Source: Cunninghamia lanceolata (lineage: Eukaryota > Streptophyta > Pinopsida > Cupressales > Cupressaceae). From it: DNA of 64,000 nucleotides. The stretch lies in assembly GCA_027924645.1 (NCBI GenBank), contig BSBN01001752.1, positions 13,658,001-13,722,000 on the forward strand, given 5' to 3'. The notes beneath the pieces were generated by a model. The model was not told the origin of the DNA and ran no database searches. It saw only the letters and a program-made list of their open reading frames with translations. The position numbers and the translations under genes are program-made. Position 1 is the stretch's first letter, and the number at the start of each line of letters is the position of its first letter. Shown in pieces: positions 1 through 13,332 of this stretch.

Positions 1-1424
1 ATGTCACGTGACCTTCTTTTGACTTCTTTTTACCTTGGGAATTGGCTCTTCCTTCTAAACAACCAAATGGGTATTTATTTTGTCTAGATTCAATGTATTT
101 AAAAGTTGTATTTTATCTTTTTCTGTCAAGACAAAAACAAATCCGAGAATGTAACAAACTGATGTATTTCATTAAATGCAATGTAAATCTGGACTGTTGG
201 TGTTGAGTTAATCTCCACCATCCATGAAAAAATTAGTATGACTGTTCCTCTATATAAAGGATGGTCATTTTCTCTCTTGTAAGTAAGATTTAATAGTGAA
301 TTATTGAGACTGCTGAAATCTGATCAATACAAAGCAAATTTTGCAAGTTGTTGGAAATTTGTGTTCCTGTGTTGTCTCATTTTGGATTCATGGTTCATTT
401 CAATATGAAATTAGTTAATGTGTGATTGCAATGATGGATAAATGTTTGGATATGTGATGAATGCCCTGGTTCATACCATTTGTACTTGTTGACTGTAAGT
501 TACTTGGCATGGTTAGTCTAAACCTCCATTAATGAATTTAGTTCGATTGCATTTCAATAGTTAAACTACAACATTAACTCGGTGTTAATGAATGAATGTG
601 ATTTGAAAATCATAAGATTCCTTTGAAGATTGCATCATTTCTTGCAATATTATGCTTTCTTGACCTGGTTAAATAGGAGGTGGTTTGTTGAGGGTATTTT
701 GTCTATCTGCAGTATATTATCTAGTTGTGATTTGTTACTTAGGTTTCAATATCTCTCTTTACCCTTTCACCTTTTTCTTTTTCTTTATAAACATCTATTA
801 GAGTTAGGTTTTGAGCAACATTTGCATTGTTAATCTGCTGAAAATTTTAGACTTAATATGTCTGCATTATTAAAAGGTTGCTGCACACTTTGTTGTCATA
901 GTTTCATAAACCCTTTAGTTGCATGTAAGTCCACTTGGTATGGGCAGTCTAATACATGTCCACTGAGTTATCTTGCGAGCTAAGACCTAGCTGTATAAAC
1001 CTTAGGGCAGTCCTATTCTGAAGATTTGGGATAGGATTCCTTTCAAGAGAGGTGAGGTATACAATATCTTACCTGCATTGTTGTGTGTTAAAAACACCAT
1101 CAACAAGTCCTACTACCTGAAACTAACAGTGAAGCTCACACCTTTGATGATTGTAATTCTACCTCTTCACTTCTCTTTCAGTGATTGGATCAATTAGGCA
1201 CTCGTCACTTTCCTCTTTTCACAAAAATGTCTTCAAGATGAATCAGGACAGACTCTAACACTTCTGCTCTTTCTCCTTCAATTACACATCATAATGCATA
1301 TCATATTCATATTTTGCTCTTCACACACTCATATTCGTAATCATACCTCACCTAGATCAACTAGGTTTACAATATACATGATATTACATTGATTACATTA
1401 CAAGTCAACCAATATAATAAGTAT
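1..1424. other. AT-rich sequence without a supported gene
   Basis: I see no retroelement domain, LTR boundary or convincing exon here. Short open frames occur (for example about 67 codons near 630-833), but they have no recognisable motif and the composition of random AT-rich DNA. It is part of the oldest layer, into which element A inserted at 1425-1429. Confidence 0.6.
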
Positions 1425-1429
1425 ATTAC

Positions 1430-4198
1430 TGTTATGTCGTAAAATGTCCCCTAAGACTTTTACCTCCCAAGTTTAGCTCTTAGGCGCCTTAGATTTAATC
1501 ATGCATGTTAAAAATGAATCCCAAAGCAAAATCCCCCGAAACCCATGTCAAATGGGGCCTAGGGGTGTATCCTAAATCTTAATTAGGTCCCAAAATAGGC
1601 CCCTGGACTTGGGCATCGTGGCCTAGTCTAGACCTATTTTTTCAGAGCCCAAATTTTGGATGTCAGCTTGTGACCATTAAAAGGGTTTCCCTTGTCGGCA
1701 TATCAAGTTTGAATTATGAATGTTTAGCGGGAATGCATATTTAAGTAGATTAATGACTTCATTTTACACCTAGATGGATAAAGTGAACTTGTGATCTTAG
1801 GCTAAAGATATTCAAGGCTTTCATTGTGTTGCAGAAAGTATTGTGTTGTGTTTGTACTTGTTTGGTGCAGATTTGTCTCCATCAATCCATCTCCTCATGA
1901 TGTGAAAGATCTTCATCTCCCCATGAGAGATTCACCTCCAAGGTGAAATCTACTTTGTGTTTCAATCAATCTATCTTATCATTTGATTTTGCCTCTATCC
2001 ACCAGGACATGCACTCTCTCTAACAATAGTGTTGGAAGGTTTGAATGCCATTCTGGGGCTTGACCGAGGCAAACTCCTAAACACCACAACTATTGGCAAG
2101 AGAAATTGCTCTGGCATAGATTTGCATGTTGTCATTGATGGCAGCAAGGCTCAAAGATCTAACCAGTATGATAGGAAGACATATCTCTAGAAGGTCACAT
2201 TACAATTCAGATCTAGTTGGCTGAAATGGCAAGTATGGGTATTTACAGAGTAAAGGATAGTTAGTGGGTCGATGTGCTTCCACAGATAGTGATCTGGTAA
2301 TGTGGTTCAGGTATGATGTTCTTAATTGTTTGATGATGTCATGCTCCAAAGATTGAGTCCTCACTTCCTCCAAAAGTCACTTGGAAGAAATGTCTAAGTC
2401 CGGGTGAGCAAAGGTATAGCAGGGATAATGAACAGGGCACAGTATAATGGTCCACATTCCTCCGTAGGTGAGTATTTTGTTATGTGGTTCTAAGGTGTTG
2501 CAAACACTTATATGAATTGTCTAAATCTAGAGTTGTGAGATCTAAAGTTCACCAAAAAGATAGTTGCAAGCTGTTGAGTATTTGTAGAGTGTTTGATAGA
2601 GTCTGACTAAGACAAAGTTTGAGTTCTAATGGTTCGCATTTCTCTGCAAGATGATGTCATGCCTTTCAGTTCTGAGGGTAAGATTGGGAATGTATGAAGA
2701 GTCCTTGATATGATTTTGGAGGTGTTTTGTGATCCGCGGTAAAAGTTGTAAGTCAACAATTGAACCTATTAAGCATGCTCTTAAGGAACAAGTCAACTGG
2801 TATGATAAATCATTGTGCGGAGAAAAGATAGTGTTTGGAAGATCTATTTAAGTGATTGAATGATTAGAATTGACCTATATGAACATGTTTGGCAGAAGAT
2901 TTGGGTCCGCACAACATATTGTACATTGGATTGAGCCGACAAGCTACATCCTTGTATGTACACGCTTCATTTCTTGGATGTCGACCTGATTATGGATCAA
3001 ATCATGATGCAGATATATAAAGGAAATGAATTTTAGTTGAGGCAATGGTTGTGAATGTGGGATTGATGCAAGTTTGTGAATAGAAGAGTAGAGTTAGAAG
3101 ATCTATAGTAATGAAGACTTGGGATTCAAATTTTAGTTACTAAATGATTGCACCCTTGCATAGTGACAGATGCTTATGTAGTATTTAGTTTTCATGTGCA
3201 ATTTTCTTTGTACTTGAAAATGAGCCTTCAATAGGGTTTAATAGCCCTCAAGGTTTAACAGCCCTTATTATAATCTTGCTAGGTTTAGGGTTGAGGCAGT
3301 GAGCCTACTAGACCTAGTTGTACTTCATGGCAGTGAGCCAGCATGTTCTAAGCCCGTGGAGTGACCAAGCCTGAACATCATTATTTGTAAAGATTGCAAT
3401 ATATTTTTGAGATCTAATCTTCTCTATGGTTTTTCCCTCCTTAGGTTTTCCACATAAAAATCTTGGTGTTCGTGTGTCATGCTTCTATAGTTGCTATTCA
3501 TTTGCATGTTGTGCTCTTGTTTAATTTATTTTGGGAATTGGTTAAAAGAAAAAGTTTATAGAACACTGATTCACCCCCCCTCTCAGTGTTCTTCATATTC
3601 AACAACAACCCCCAACCCCTCTCTTATGATTGCAGGTTATAGGTGTCGGATCTTGCGGAGAGGAGTTAAAGGAGATCAGACAATAGCATAAAGATTACAA
3701 ATTTGAATAAAACAACATAAAACATCCTTGATTAGACATGGGCACTGGCTCTAGTGTCCTCCAGTTTAGCATTGTTAGAAATCTTTGAGCAGGTTACAGT
3801 CTGAAGCATATTTTGGTTCCAAGCCCTCAAAAAAAATGCCACATTGGACACAAGCGCCTGTTCTTTTGTCCCTAAAATTTCTATTTCCTAAAATTCAAAT
3901 CCTGGCATGTTTCTGATCTACATTTAGTGCCTTCCAGTGTGAGCATTTGTCAGATTTCTTCCGTTTGTTTACGATTTTGCATAATTAAGGTTTTAAGCCT
4001 AATCAGATTAGGGTTTTAACAAAATATCAATATATTATATCTGTGCAATCAACTCATAGTGGCATCAGACTTGTAGTTGAGTCCTATATCACAGTAGTGA
4101 CTTAGCTCAATTTATGTCCTTGAATGTATGTGTGAAAGAAGGGTTTGATTGAATCTAATTAACACACAATATTATCATCCCTATTTTCATACATAACA
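1430..4198 (+). repeat. 5' LTR of element A, interrupted by solo LTR S1
   Basis: Bases 1430-2090 and 3605-4198 align with the uninterrupted 3' LTR at 15163-16403 (1241 bp). The two LTR copies differ at many single positions and by small indels, so the insertion is old. Confidence 0.9.
2091..3604 (+). mobile_element. Solo LTR S1 (copia-type) nested in the 5' LTR of A
   Basis: It starts TATTGGCAAG (decayed TGTTGGCAAG) and ends ATTCAACA. The TSD ACAAC lies at 2086-2090 and 3605-3609. The uninterrupted 3' LTR of A shows the empty site. Near its end it has the plant copia U5 signature: a GGTTTTTCCCT...GGTTTTCCACAT segment followed by a C-tract between two complementary 9-mers (3561-3569 and 3583-3591). 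No interior or second LTR remains, so it is the product of LTR-LTR recombination. It is related to S2 at 47238-48330 but well diverged. Confidence 0.87.
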
Positions 4199-4210
4199 TT
4201 TTGGTGAACC
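4199..4210 (+). other. Primer-binding site of element A
   Basis: TTTTGGTGAACC directly follows the LTR end ACA. The same motif in reverse orientation abuts the corresponding LTR of element B, which supports the assignment. The primer tRNA was not identified. Confidence 0.7.
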
Positions 4211-5400
4211 TATTTTTTGATGAACATTACATCTTTTTGAGTGTTGTAAATCAGATTTGCATTCATACATATCATATTCATCATTCTACATTCAAAATCT
4301 TACAAAAATTTGAAAATTTTGAAAAAATCAAGCATCCTAGGCTTGCATTAACGCATAGTTTGCATTATTTTCATTACATTTAATTGAAATCATTTGAATT
4401 TCTGATATTTATATTAGATCTGAGATAAATTACATAAATTCATAATTCTATAATCATTTGCCTTGCATTTACACACTTTATTTGCTAGGGTTTGCTTGAA
4501 ATTTTGTATTTTTCATATAACCTAGTAATTCGAAAAGCTAGGGTTTGTAGCTAAAATCTTGTTTCAGATTTTACTACTCATTTTTAACACTCATTCAAAT
4601 CTAATTTTGGACTATAGTGTTTCATCATTGTGTGTTTTTACATCTACATTTCAAATTTTACATTTACACATTGTGTATTTCAACAAAAAGAGGCATATTC
4701 ATTCATATTTCCTTAAAATTTCACTTGCATTGAGCATTATAGGATTTTGGCATCATTTTTAAATCTAATCTGAGTTATTTTACATATTAAATCTTATTAG
4801 ATTCTATTTATTCATCATTTTACATACCTTCATGCCTTAATTTCACTATTAGGGTTTCAAAAATCCTTGCATTTTTACTACATTTTAGCTAATCTTTCAC
4901 CTAGCATTGCAAGATTGGTGTGTTGTGACAAATTTTACTTCATCATTAGACTAATTAAAAGGTTTTAATTTTCTGTCTTTCATCATTCTGCTAAATTCAT
5001 TACACATTTTGTTCATTTACATTGAAAAAAGTGAAAAAATTGAGCATTTTAGGTGCATAAATAAGCATAACTTGGTGTGGTTTCATTGCATTCATTCTAA
5101 ATATATTGTATTTCAGATATCACACTCATATTCAAGCATATATTCATTATCATTTGAAAATTGTGCATAATTTCATATCATTGTGTGAAAATTGGCATAT
5201 TCTTAATTACACAATGTGTATTTCAACACGGAGTGTTGTTACACCTTTTCACATCTTTTGATCAAAACCTTTAAAATCAACAACTGGGCCTTGTTGTGTT
5301 GTAATATTTCCTCCTATCCACTCTATTTGTTGTGGACTCTATGTGTATTTTTACCCATTTCCCTCAAACAAGTGTTGTGGTGCGAAAAAGTCTCACATCT
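4211..5400 (+). other. AT-rich untranslated leader of element A
   Basis: Very AT-rich sequence with many TTTCATTACATTT-like stretches and no supported coding frame. It corresponds to the 11902-13320 interval of element B on the opposite strand, so it is the 5' untranslated interior of the family. Confidence 0.6.
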
Positions 5401-6497
5401 ATGGCTTTTCATCATAAAAACAATGCTATGGTCCTTCCTCGCCCTGATAAAAAAAGAAGATCCCTAAACCTGATATTACATTCACACTGCATGATAGAAC
5501 AATAGAGAATGTTGAAGGTCCCCTTTACATTGAATTTAGCATTATGGTGACACCTATAAAAGGAACCCTTGTTGACCCAAATTGCATAACCAACATTGCT
5601 ACGGAAGAGTTCCTCTATTCAAATAATTTGATACAAGAAACTTATGAACCTACTAACATGATGATAAAAATGCATACTGGAGATTTTCTCCTGGCTATAA
5701 AGAATATTTCTTTAGTGGTCTGAGTGTTCGACAAAGCCTTGGAACAATCATTTGATATCATCCATACATCTGACCTCTTTCATGCAAAACTAGGCCATCC
5801 ATGGCTCAAGGCTATGAAAGCTATCCCTTCAATAATCCATAAATGCTTAAATTTTCCTCATCATGTGAATACACATACCATTCACCATAGTCGATGGCAA
5901 CCTATGGTCACTCAAAAGAATGTTATCCTTGATTACTTCTAGCTGGAACTTATAGAAGAACCTGAGCCACGAACAGATCAACCGTTCTTGGAATATCGAC
6001 GTTACAAAGCACAATTACTATCAAGATTAGTTCAACCCCCTATTAAAAAAACAAGACCTAAAGAGCAACCAACATTACAAGAACACCCTAGACCGAAATG
6101 AAAAGGGATATATGTTGAGGTTCCTCCTCTGTCATCCCTTCAAGGATCAGGAGGTAGCCATAGAACACAAAGAAATGCACCACCACAAGTTAATCACACA
6201 TCTGCCTCTTCCTCTAAGATATAAAAACCTAAGGAAAAACATGAGACTCCTTTTGAAGATATCAGAAATAAAACAAGAAGGAATAGACAAGCTAGAGAAA
6301 GAAGGAAGAGAAGACAAGCCTTGGCTTGAAACAATATATCACCTCAACAAGAAAACATTGAACCACCTAACATCAAAGCAAACCAAGAAGAGTCCAAGGT
6401 TGATAAGGTAAAGGATAAGGAAGCAATTGTCCCCTATATACCTCTTTCCTCCAGCATTGTGGATTGGGAGGAGGATGACGGTTGTGTTTTTAGGTAA
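5401..6497 (+). pseudogene. Retropepsin-like gag-pro remnant of element A (broken)
   Basis: The frame from the ATG at 5401 encodes a short Asn/His-rich, basic N-terminus. A -1 frame change near 5450-5460 is needed to enter the main frame. That frame contains a gypsy aspartic-protease-like domain: LVDPNCITN stands where retropepsins have the D-(S/T)-G catalytic triad, and a downstream LGHPWLKAMKAIPS matches the family's ILGRPWL-type flap and C-terminal strand. A charged, disordered tail follows, ending WEEDDGCVFR. Stops interrupt it at about 5720, 5941, 6098, 6221 and 6327. Because the triad lacks Ser/Thr-Gly, protease activity is doubtful. Element B has the same arrangement. Confidence 0.68.
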
Positions 6498-7868
6498 GTA
6501 TTTCTAACCCTTTATGGTCACCTTTGTCATAGCATTCTTTTGCTCGCTTATGTGAATCTCTCTCTGTGTTGTGTCCCCCTGTGTTGTGCTATGTGTTGTT
6601 TAAGTCTCTTTGGATGACCCTTGATACTCTTGTAAGGTCAAGGATACAAGGAGACCGCCTCTGTTGTGACCATTCTTCTATGTGTATCATCATTATTCTA
6701 TTGTTCCTCTCTATTTTATTGTTGTGTTTCATGTCTTAGGGGCATAGCGTTGCGAAGGGTGTTTTGGGGGCATCCTCTTACATGGTGTTCCTAAGGCACT
6801 TGTTCTTCTCTCTCTTTTTATTGTTTACCTTCTTCAATGGTTCTACCTAGTTGAAGGATGACGAAAACAAACAAATACTGATACAGACCATGTGTCCCTT
6901 CAGCAAGCAAAGAAAAATGGACCTAGTCCATACATGACGATGGGGTTGATATACATATATTCAACACTTGACTAGTAGAATCACTCTGTGTGATGTACCA
7001 TCTTATGGCATTTCTTGTGACTAACATTTTACAATCCACTCAATCTTCTCTTGCACACTTTTATTGGTATCTCAGCTTGTTTCTACACTCAGTTTCAAGG
7101 TATCTGCAGTATAGCCCAATGGTTATACTCGCATCTGAACATGTGAGTATAGCCCTAGTCCTTGATGTGACTATTTTTATGCATAGCTTAATCCTATTGT
7201 TTATCTTAGAAAATCAATTCAATGTGTTTGTGGGAAAATTCGGCAATCGTGAGCACATGTCACCTTGGGGGCATGGGCTTTACGAAAGCTCTTGTTTCCT
7301 TGCGTGTTTTCTCTCTACCTTAATGTGCTTGATATCAGTACACGACATCAACCACCTTAAGGTGGGGGCATATATAATGATATATGTCTGATGATTTTGG
7401 TACTAACAAAGTGTGTTTGTAAGCCCTCTCTATGAGGTGGGATGCTATATCTCCAGTGCAAGTACACATCTTTATTTATATTGCAATCAAAGAAGCCCTT
7501 TGTGCAAGGCGGGATAACGTATCTCTTGAGCTAGTGCGAATCCTTTTATTCAAAATCCCTTCTGCAGAAGGCGGGATGGTGTATCTCTTGAGCTAGTGCA
7601 CATCCTTTTATTACAAAAGTCCTCCATGAAGGCAGGGTTGGATCTTGAGACTATCCTCCCTTAAGTGTGTTTTCGGCAATTGTTGTGGCATAAGCCCAAC
7701 CATCAAGTGTGTTTGTAGTGTGTTTTAGATGGTGGGACTTAGCAATAAGCTCCTTCCATTGCCCATGTTTGCTATGTATAAGACATATAGTATGTCTATG
7801 GCATGCTATACGATGCTCATGTATTCCATGTGTCTTCCACGTGTTTTCCCCCATGTGTGGTTTCAAGG
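6498..7868 (+). other. Non-coding 3' interior of element A, first part
   Basis: No conserved domain is seen. Segments such as 7200-7385 (TGTTTGTGGGAA..., ATCAACCACCTTAAGGTGGGGGCAT) match the reverse complement of element B near 10000-10150, so this is homologous element interior rather than a gene. An internal purine-rich GTGGGGGCATA at about 7365 resembles a second polypurine tract (PPT). The 133-codon open frame at 6990-7391 has no motif support. Confidence 0.6.
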
Positions 7869-9126
7869 TGTTTAGGGTAAAATTGGATTTTGTTAATCTT
7901 TTATTGTTTAGATGTTAAAATCCACCTCTCCACTAAACATTGAAGGATCTAGGGTCAAGTGGTGAGCACTATCATACCCTATAGTCACTTTTAGATGTAG
8001 GGAAACTTGGATTAGGGAATTAATTATCAATTTTTCCTTCTCTTATGTCCAATTGACCATTAAAACCCTAATTATGCAAATACGACAACAAATTAATGAA
8101 TTACAGAAAAAGCTCTTGCAGATGGGAGTAAAATACCAAATTACAGAATACCTATTTTCAGGGTTTCGAGGCGGAATAGTCAGGGACACTGGAGTGGGCA
8201 ACCAAGTCCAAGATACCTACTTTTTTAGGGAATCTGGACCTCCTTCCGACACTGATCAGTCCTGTAACTTTTGTTTTCTGGAATTTGTCTACGGAGGACA
8301 CTAGAGCGAGCACCCTAGTCCTGGAAGTACTCCTTTGTCTGACTTTTCTTCTGATCCTGAATCCCTGATGCCTCCCAAGCTTTCCTGCAACTCCACTTTT
8401 TCTGGATGCGACACCTATAACCTACAATCACAAGACTTGGTTTGGGGGTTGTGTTGTTTAGAGGCTTGCCTCAGTCAAACCCTAGAGGACACTTAAGTCT
8501 TCGAACACCATTGTCAGATAAAGAGGGCATGCCCTTGTGAGGTAGAGGCCAAAAACCAAAGGAATGAATGATAAAAACACAATGATATGTCACCTTGTAG
8601 TGAATCTCTCATGGAGGAATATGCTCTTCATGCCATGAGGAGATTGATGCTCAAACCTACAAATATCAACACATAAAACATACAAGTCTGCTCTTGCAAT
8701 AGAATAGAAGTCTTGAATCACAATTGCTATATAATTGAAATCTCTTGATCATCTCATTGGAATCTAGTTTTCAATGAATGCCTAAGCATGTTTATATATG
8801 CATCTACAAGCACTCCCACCAAGATATTTGAAATCCAAACTTACTGTGTCGGCAAAGGGACCTAATAACGGTCACTAACTGACACCCAAAAATTGGGGCT
8901 GCCCCAAAATAAGGTAGGACTAGGGCGTGGGGGGCCAAGTCCTCCCCCCTATTTTGGGAAGGGTATAGCTCAAGGGGTCCACCTAGGCCCTATTTGCCAA
9001 GGAACCTAGGTCTCATTCCATCGAGGTGTTAAAATATGAACTAAAATGTCCTAAATGCATGCCAAAGACCTAGGAGCTAAACCTTATGAGGGAAAAGCCC
9101 CCAAGGGGACATTTTTTGACGTTACA
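7869..9126 (-). repeat. 3' LTR of element B
   Basis: This pairs with 13333-14589. It ends at GTTACA on the + strand, next to TTTAGCCCCCACTTT, the complement of the polypurine tract. Confidence 0.88.
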
Positions 9127-10861
9127 TTTAGCCCCCACTTTAATGTATGTATAAACGCGAGGCCAATACATGCATTAAAGTAAGGTCACAAACACAAAAA
9201 ACACATCAAATATGGAGAAGACACGCCAATCACATAGAAAACAATAATAGGCATGCAAAACATGGAGAAGACAGTTACAGTCATGCAGAACACAAAGCAG
9301 ACAATTAATGCATAGAAGACACATTAATGCATGGAAGATAGAAATGATATCTTTTCTTTTCTTTTTCTCATATAAATGAAATGCAAATGTAAGTACTGGA
9401 AAGTAAAAAAACCTCCCAAAATGTAGGAAGCACTACTCGAAGGCACCGGTCTCTGCATATGGGTCAACACACATGCAATACACGCAAAACTCCTAAAATG
9501 TAGGAAGCACTACTCGAAAGCACTAGTCTCTACATATGGGGCAAAAAACACGCCACACAAAACAAGCACACCAAAACACACACACGCTTGAAGACACAAA
9601 GAAAACACAATAGACAACCAATGGAGTGTACATATTTCTAGCTCCAACACCATCTCAGGCACATTATAGGTACACACCAACAATTGTGCTTCACCACAAC
9701 AATCGCCGAAGACACGCTTAAGGGTTGAGTTAGTCGCAAAACTGCTCCCCGCCTCCGCAGAAGACTTTTGAAAATGATAGGATGATGCAAGCTGCTCCAA
9801 GAAATACACCATCCCCGCCTCTGAAGAGGGCTTAAGAAAAAGGATATATGTGATATCCCACCTCCGCAAAGGGATTACATGATTGATTGATTGATTGCAA
9901 ACAAACTCAGGATGCAGGAAGTACTCATCGTACTAGCCTACACTTGAGGACAAGCACATTGCTAACATCTACAACAGACAACTTACCTTATATATGCCCC
10001 CACATTAAGGTGGTTGATATCAGTTATTGATATCAAGCACGTTAAGGTAGGAAGAAAACACACAAGGGAACACTGACTTTCGCAAAGCCCATGCCCCCCA
10101 GAGGTGACATGTACTTTATGATCGCCACATGTTCCCACAAACACATCCCTGCAAGAAACATGTTAGTGTCTACAACAACAACATCAATGCATATGATTAA
10201 CCACACAAAGAGCCAAGGTTATACAATGAATTCAGATTTTGAGGATAACCATAGGGCTATATCATGAAGCTCTCTGAATCGAGTACCTCCAAGGCTAGAT
10301 TCAAAGACAAACAAAGGTGCATAGAGCAGTATTATTGTTAAGGTTTGTAAATGCGATAGAAACATCATGAAATTCACTACGTGGAAAGCATGAGTGCTTC
10401 CACTAGCCAAGCGTCGGATAAGATATATAACCCCATCGTCATATTAGGAACTAAGTCCATGTTTTGATTGCTCTCGAAAGGGACACTAGGTCCGCATCAG
10501 TATAAATGTTTGTCAGCATCCGCCCACTAGATGGAAACACTAGAGGAAGGGAAACAATAAATAAGAGAGGAGAAATGAGTGTCTTAGGGACATTCATGTA
10601 GGAGGGTGCCCCCAAGTCACCAACCATGATGCTATGTCCGCAAGACACAACACACAACAATGAAATCAAAGAGAGACAATATAGAAGAATGATGATACAA
10701 ATAGAAGGTCACAACAGATGCGGTCTCCTGGTACCCCAAACCTTATAGGAGAATCTGAGGTCATCTCAGGAGGCCTAAACAACATATAGCACATCATGGG
10801 GGAAGCACATCATGAGAGAGATAAAGGGTTAGAGATACTTACCTGTAGGGCCCCTATCGGG
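9127..10861 (-). other. Non-coding 3' interior of element B with a short tandem duplication
   Basis: No conserved protein domain is present. A roughly 78-bp duplication at about 9411-9555 repeats TGTAGGAAGCACTACTCGAA and the following CTCT(G/A)CATATGGG. Bases 10000-10150 match element A interior 7200-7385 in reverse. Confidence 0.6.
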
Positions 10862-11901
10862 CTAGAAATTGTTTATAAGCAAATCGTCGTCGTCATCATC
10901 CCATTCCCTAATGATGGAGGATAGTGGGACATATGGTACCATATCCAAATTCATATCTTGTTCATCATGTTGTTCATTGTTAGGATTGTCTTTGTTTGGT
11001 TGAATGTTGGGATTAATGTTCTCTTGTTGAGAGGCAAGGTTTAGAACATATTCTCGTCTTCTTTTTCATCTTTCTCTTGCTTTTCTATTTCTCTTTCTTC
11101 GACCACTTATCTCTTGTAAGACAGGGCCTTGCTCTTTCATAGGTTGTTGCAAATTAGAACATGAAGCACTGGGATCAAACCTCATTTGTCGTGGTGGAAG
11201 GTTTTATTGTTGACACTGATCTCACGATCCCTATAGGGATTTCAGGGGAGGAACCTCAGCATAGGGACCTTGTCCTTTCAGTCTAAAGTTCTCTTCACAT
11301 GCGAGTTATTTCTCTTTTGTCATTTCTTGTGTAGGAGTATTAGGTGTTTTAGTTTTATCCCAAAAGTAATTTAACTTGTAATGTGTTTTATGACCCAAAG
11401 GTCTATACTTGTTGCAAGGGACAGTGATGATACGGCCATCCAGAGGGAATTTTAGACAATGGTGTATTGTTGAAGGGATAGCTTTCATTTATTTTAGCCA
11501 AGGATGTCCCAATTTTATGCAAAAAATGTCATAAATAGGGACAACATCAAACCATTGTTCAACATGTTTTCCAGTAAGTGTTACTAACAATAGTATCTTT
11601 CCCAAAGGCTTGATAAAGGTTCCCGTATGTGTCTTAATCATCATGCACGAGAGGTCATAAGAACCTTGCATTAGTTGATGTGAAAAGAGGAATTTTTCAA
11701 TGGTGACATTAGTGATGCAATTAGGATCAATAAGAGTTCCCTCCACATTGTTTCCCATTATTTGCACAGTGATATAAAGGGGTCCTTCAAAATCACCGAT
11801 TGTTCTATCATGAGGTGTAAAGATAATTTCAGGTTCGGGTGCTTTCTTTTCATGTAAGGTCTAGGAGGGAACCTATTATTGTTATTATGATTAGAGGCCA
11901 T
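10862..11901 (-). pseudogene. Retropepsin-like gag-pro remnant of element B (broken)
   Basis: This is the counterpart of the frame in element A. Its ATG at 11901 begins an N-terminus rich in Asn followed by basic residues. After a -1 frame change comes a conserved segment ending FTPHDRTIGDFEGPLYI, then the retropepsin-like domain with LIDPNCITN at the catalytic position and LGHPWLK...MKAIPSTIHHCLKFP downstream (11306-11767). An acidic tail (EWDDDDDD) ends at a TAG at 10862. Stops separate the pieces. As in A, the catalytic D-S/T-G is D-P-N, so the change predates the split of the two subfamilies or arose in a shared master copy. Confidence 0.66.
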
Positions 11902-13320
11902 GTTTATATGCTCAATTCAATGCCAAATTAGATTTTGAAATCTTTGCAAAATTGGTGCAAAAGACGAGCAAAAATAGCCTAAAATACTTGATTTTTTGTA
12001 CTGTTTCAAATACAAATGAATGACCCAAAGGGTGTTATGAGGATTTCGGTTAAGGGAAGCAAGTTATATGTCTGATATCAGTCCAAAAAATCAATAAATT
12101 AACTCTCAACACACTCTTGATGCAAATTTAAGATAATGTCAAGTCTATTATAGTGAAAATATGTCAAAATAGGCACTTTTTCCACCAAAATTCAATGCAA
12201 GAGAGTATAACAAAGGGTATTGTGAGGAAAATGATGATGGAAAGTGAATAATATCAGAAATAACAGCCACTTGGTGCTAAAATATACAACACAACATGCT
12301 TTTAGTGTCACTTAAGGTAAAACCCTAGTAAAAATATAGCAAAAATAGGTTATTTTTCATGGTTTTTCAACTCCAAGACCTAGAAAAAGAGGTGTTGTAA
12401 GAAATTTTATGATGGAAAGAAAATAATATCAATAATATCAGTCACCTTAATCCATAAAACTGATCACAACACACTTGGACTGTAAACTAGGTCAAACCCT
12501 AGGGCAAAAATAGCCAGAAGTGTAGTTTTTCGCCAAATTTTCACTACAAGAGCCCGTTAAAAGGGTGTTGTGAAGCTTTTTATGAGGGGAAGAAAATTAT
12601 TACCCTGATAACATAAAAATAATTCTAAATATCTTTCACAACACACCTATGGTGCAAGTTTATGAAGTCGATAAGGCCAAAATTAGCGAAAATCGTTGTT
12701 TTCGAAGCCCTAGGTTTGAGATTTTGGAACAAAATGCTATGAGAATGGTTTGAAGTCTGATTTTTTATGGAAATTACAAACTCTTAGATTTGAAAATGAT
12801 TTTCAAGATTAAACATGCAAAATGTCCATGCAAAATTAATGAAAATGCACCAAAATTGCTAGTTTTTGTTGAAATTTTCAATGCAAAAATGCAAATTCAC
12901 ACTAAAATGCAAGACTTCAGCCAAATAAAAAATTTAATGAGCCTCTAAAATTAGTAGAAAAATCTGATAAAATATTTTGCCTACAAACCCTAGATTTTGG
13001 AATTACTAGGTTATATAAAATTGTCAAAATTTTCACAAAACCCTACCAATTAAATGATGAAAATGCAAAGAAATACTTTGAATTTTTGTATTTTTCTACA
13101 GCTTATATCAGATCTGATGCAAAAATCATGAATTAGAAAAATTTAGGAAGAATTGACACCATTTAGTAAGCCCAACAATGCAACTTTTTGTATTTTTTCA
13201 ATTTTTCAATTTTTTTGAAATTTTCTCAATGCAATAAAGTAAATGCCTATATGAATGAATGAAATCACACCAAATCTATAGACAAACACTCAAAAAGTTG
13301 CAATTTAAGTTCAAAACATG
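11902..13320 (-). other. AT-rich untranslated leader of element B
   Basis: Leader-like AT-rich DNA, equivalent to 4211-5400 of element A. It contains repeated phrases such as AAAATAG and TTGTGA(A/G)GA spaced roughly 120 bp apart between 12000 and 12620. No coding frame is supported. Confidence 0.55.
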
Positions 13321-13332
13321 GGTTCACCAAAA
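13321..13332 (-). other. Primer-binding site of element B
   Basis: GGTTCACCAAAA on the + strand reads TTTTGGTGAACC on the - strand, directly inside the LTR boundary. It is identical to the element A motif. Confidence 0.7.

Noticed and set aside
630..833. Short open frame of 67 codons
   Set aside because: Hydrophobic, low-complexity translation with no motif. Expected by chance in AT-rich DNA.
6990..7391. 133-codon open frame in the element A interior
   Set aside because: Homologous sequence in element B does not keep the frame, and no domain is recognised.
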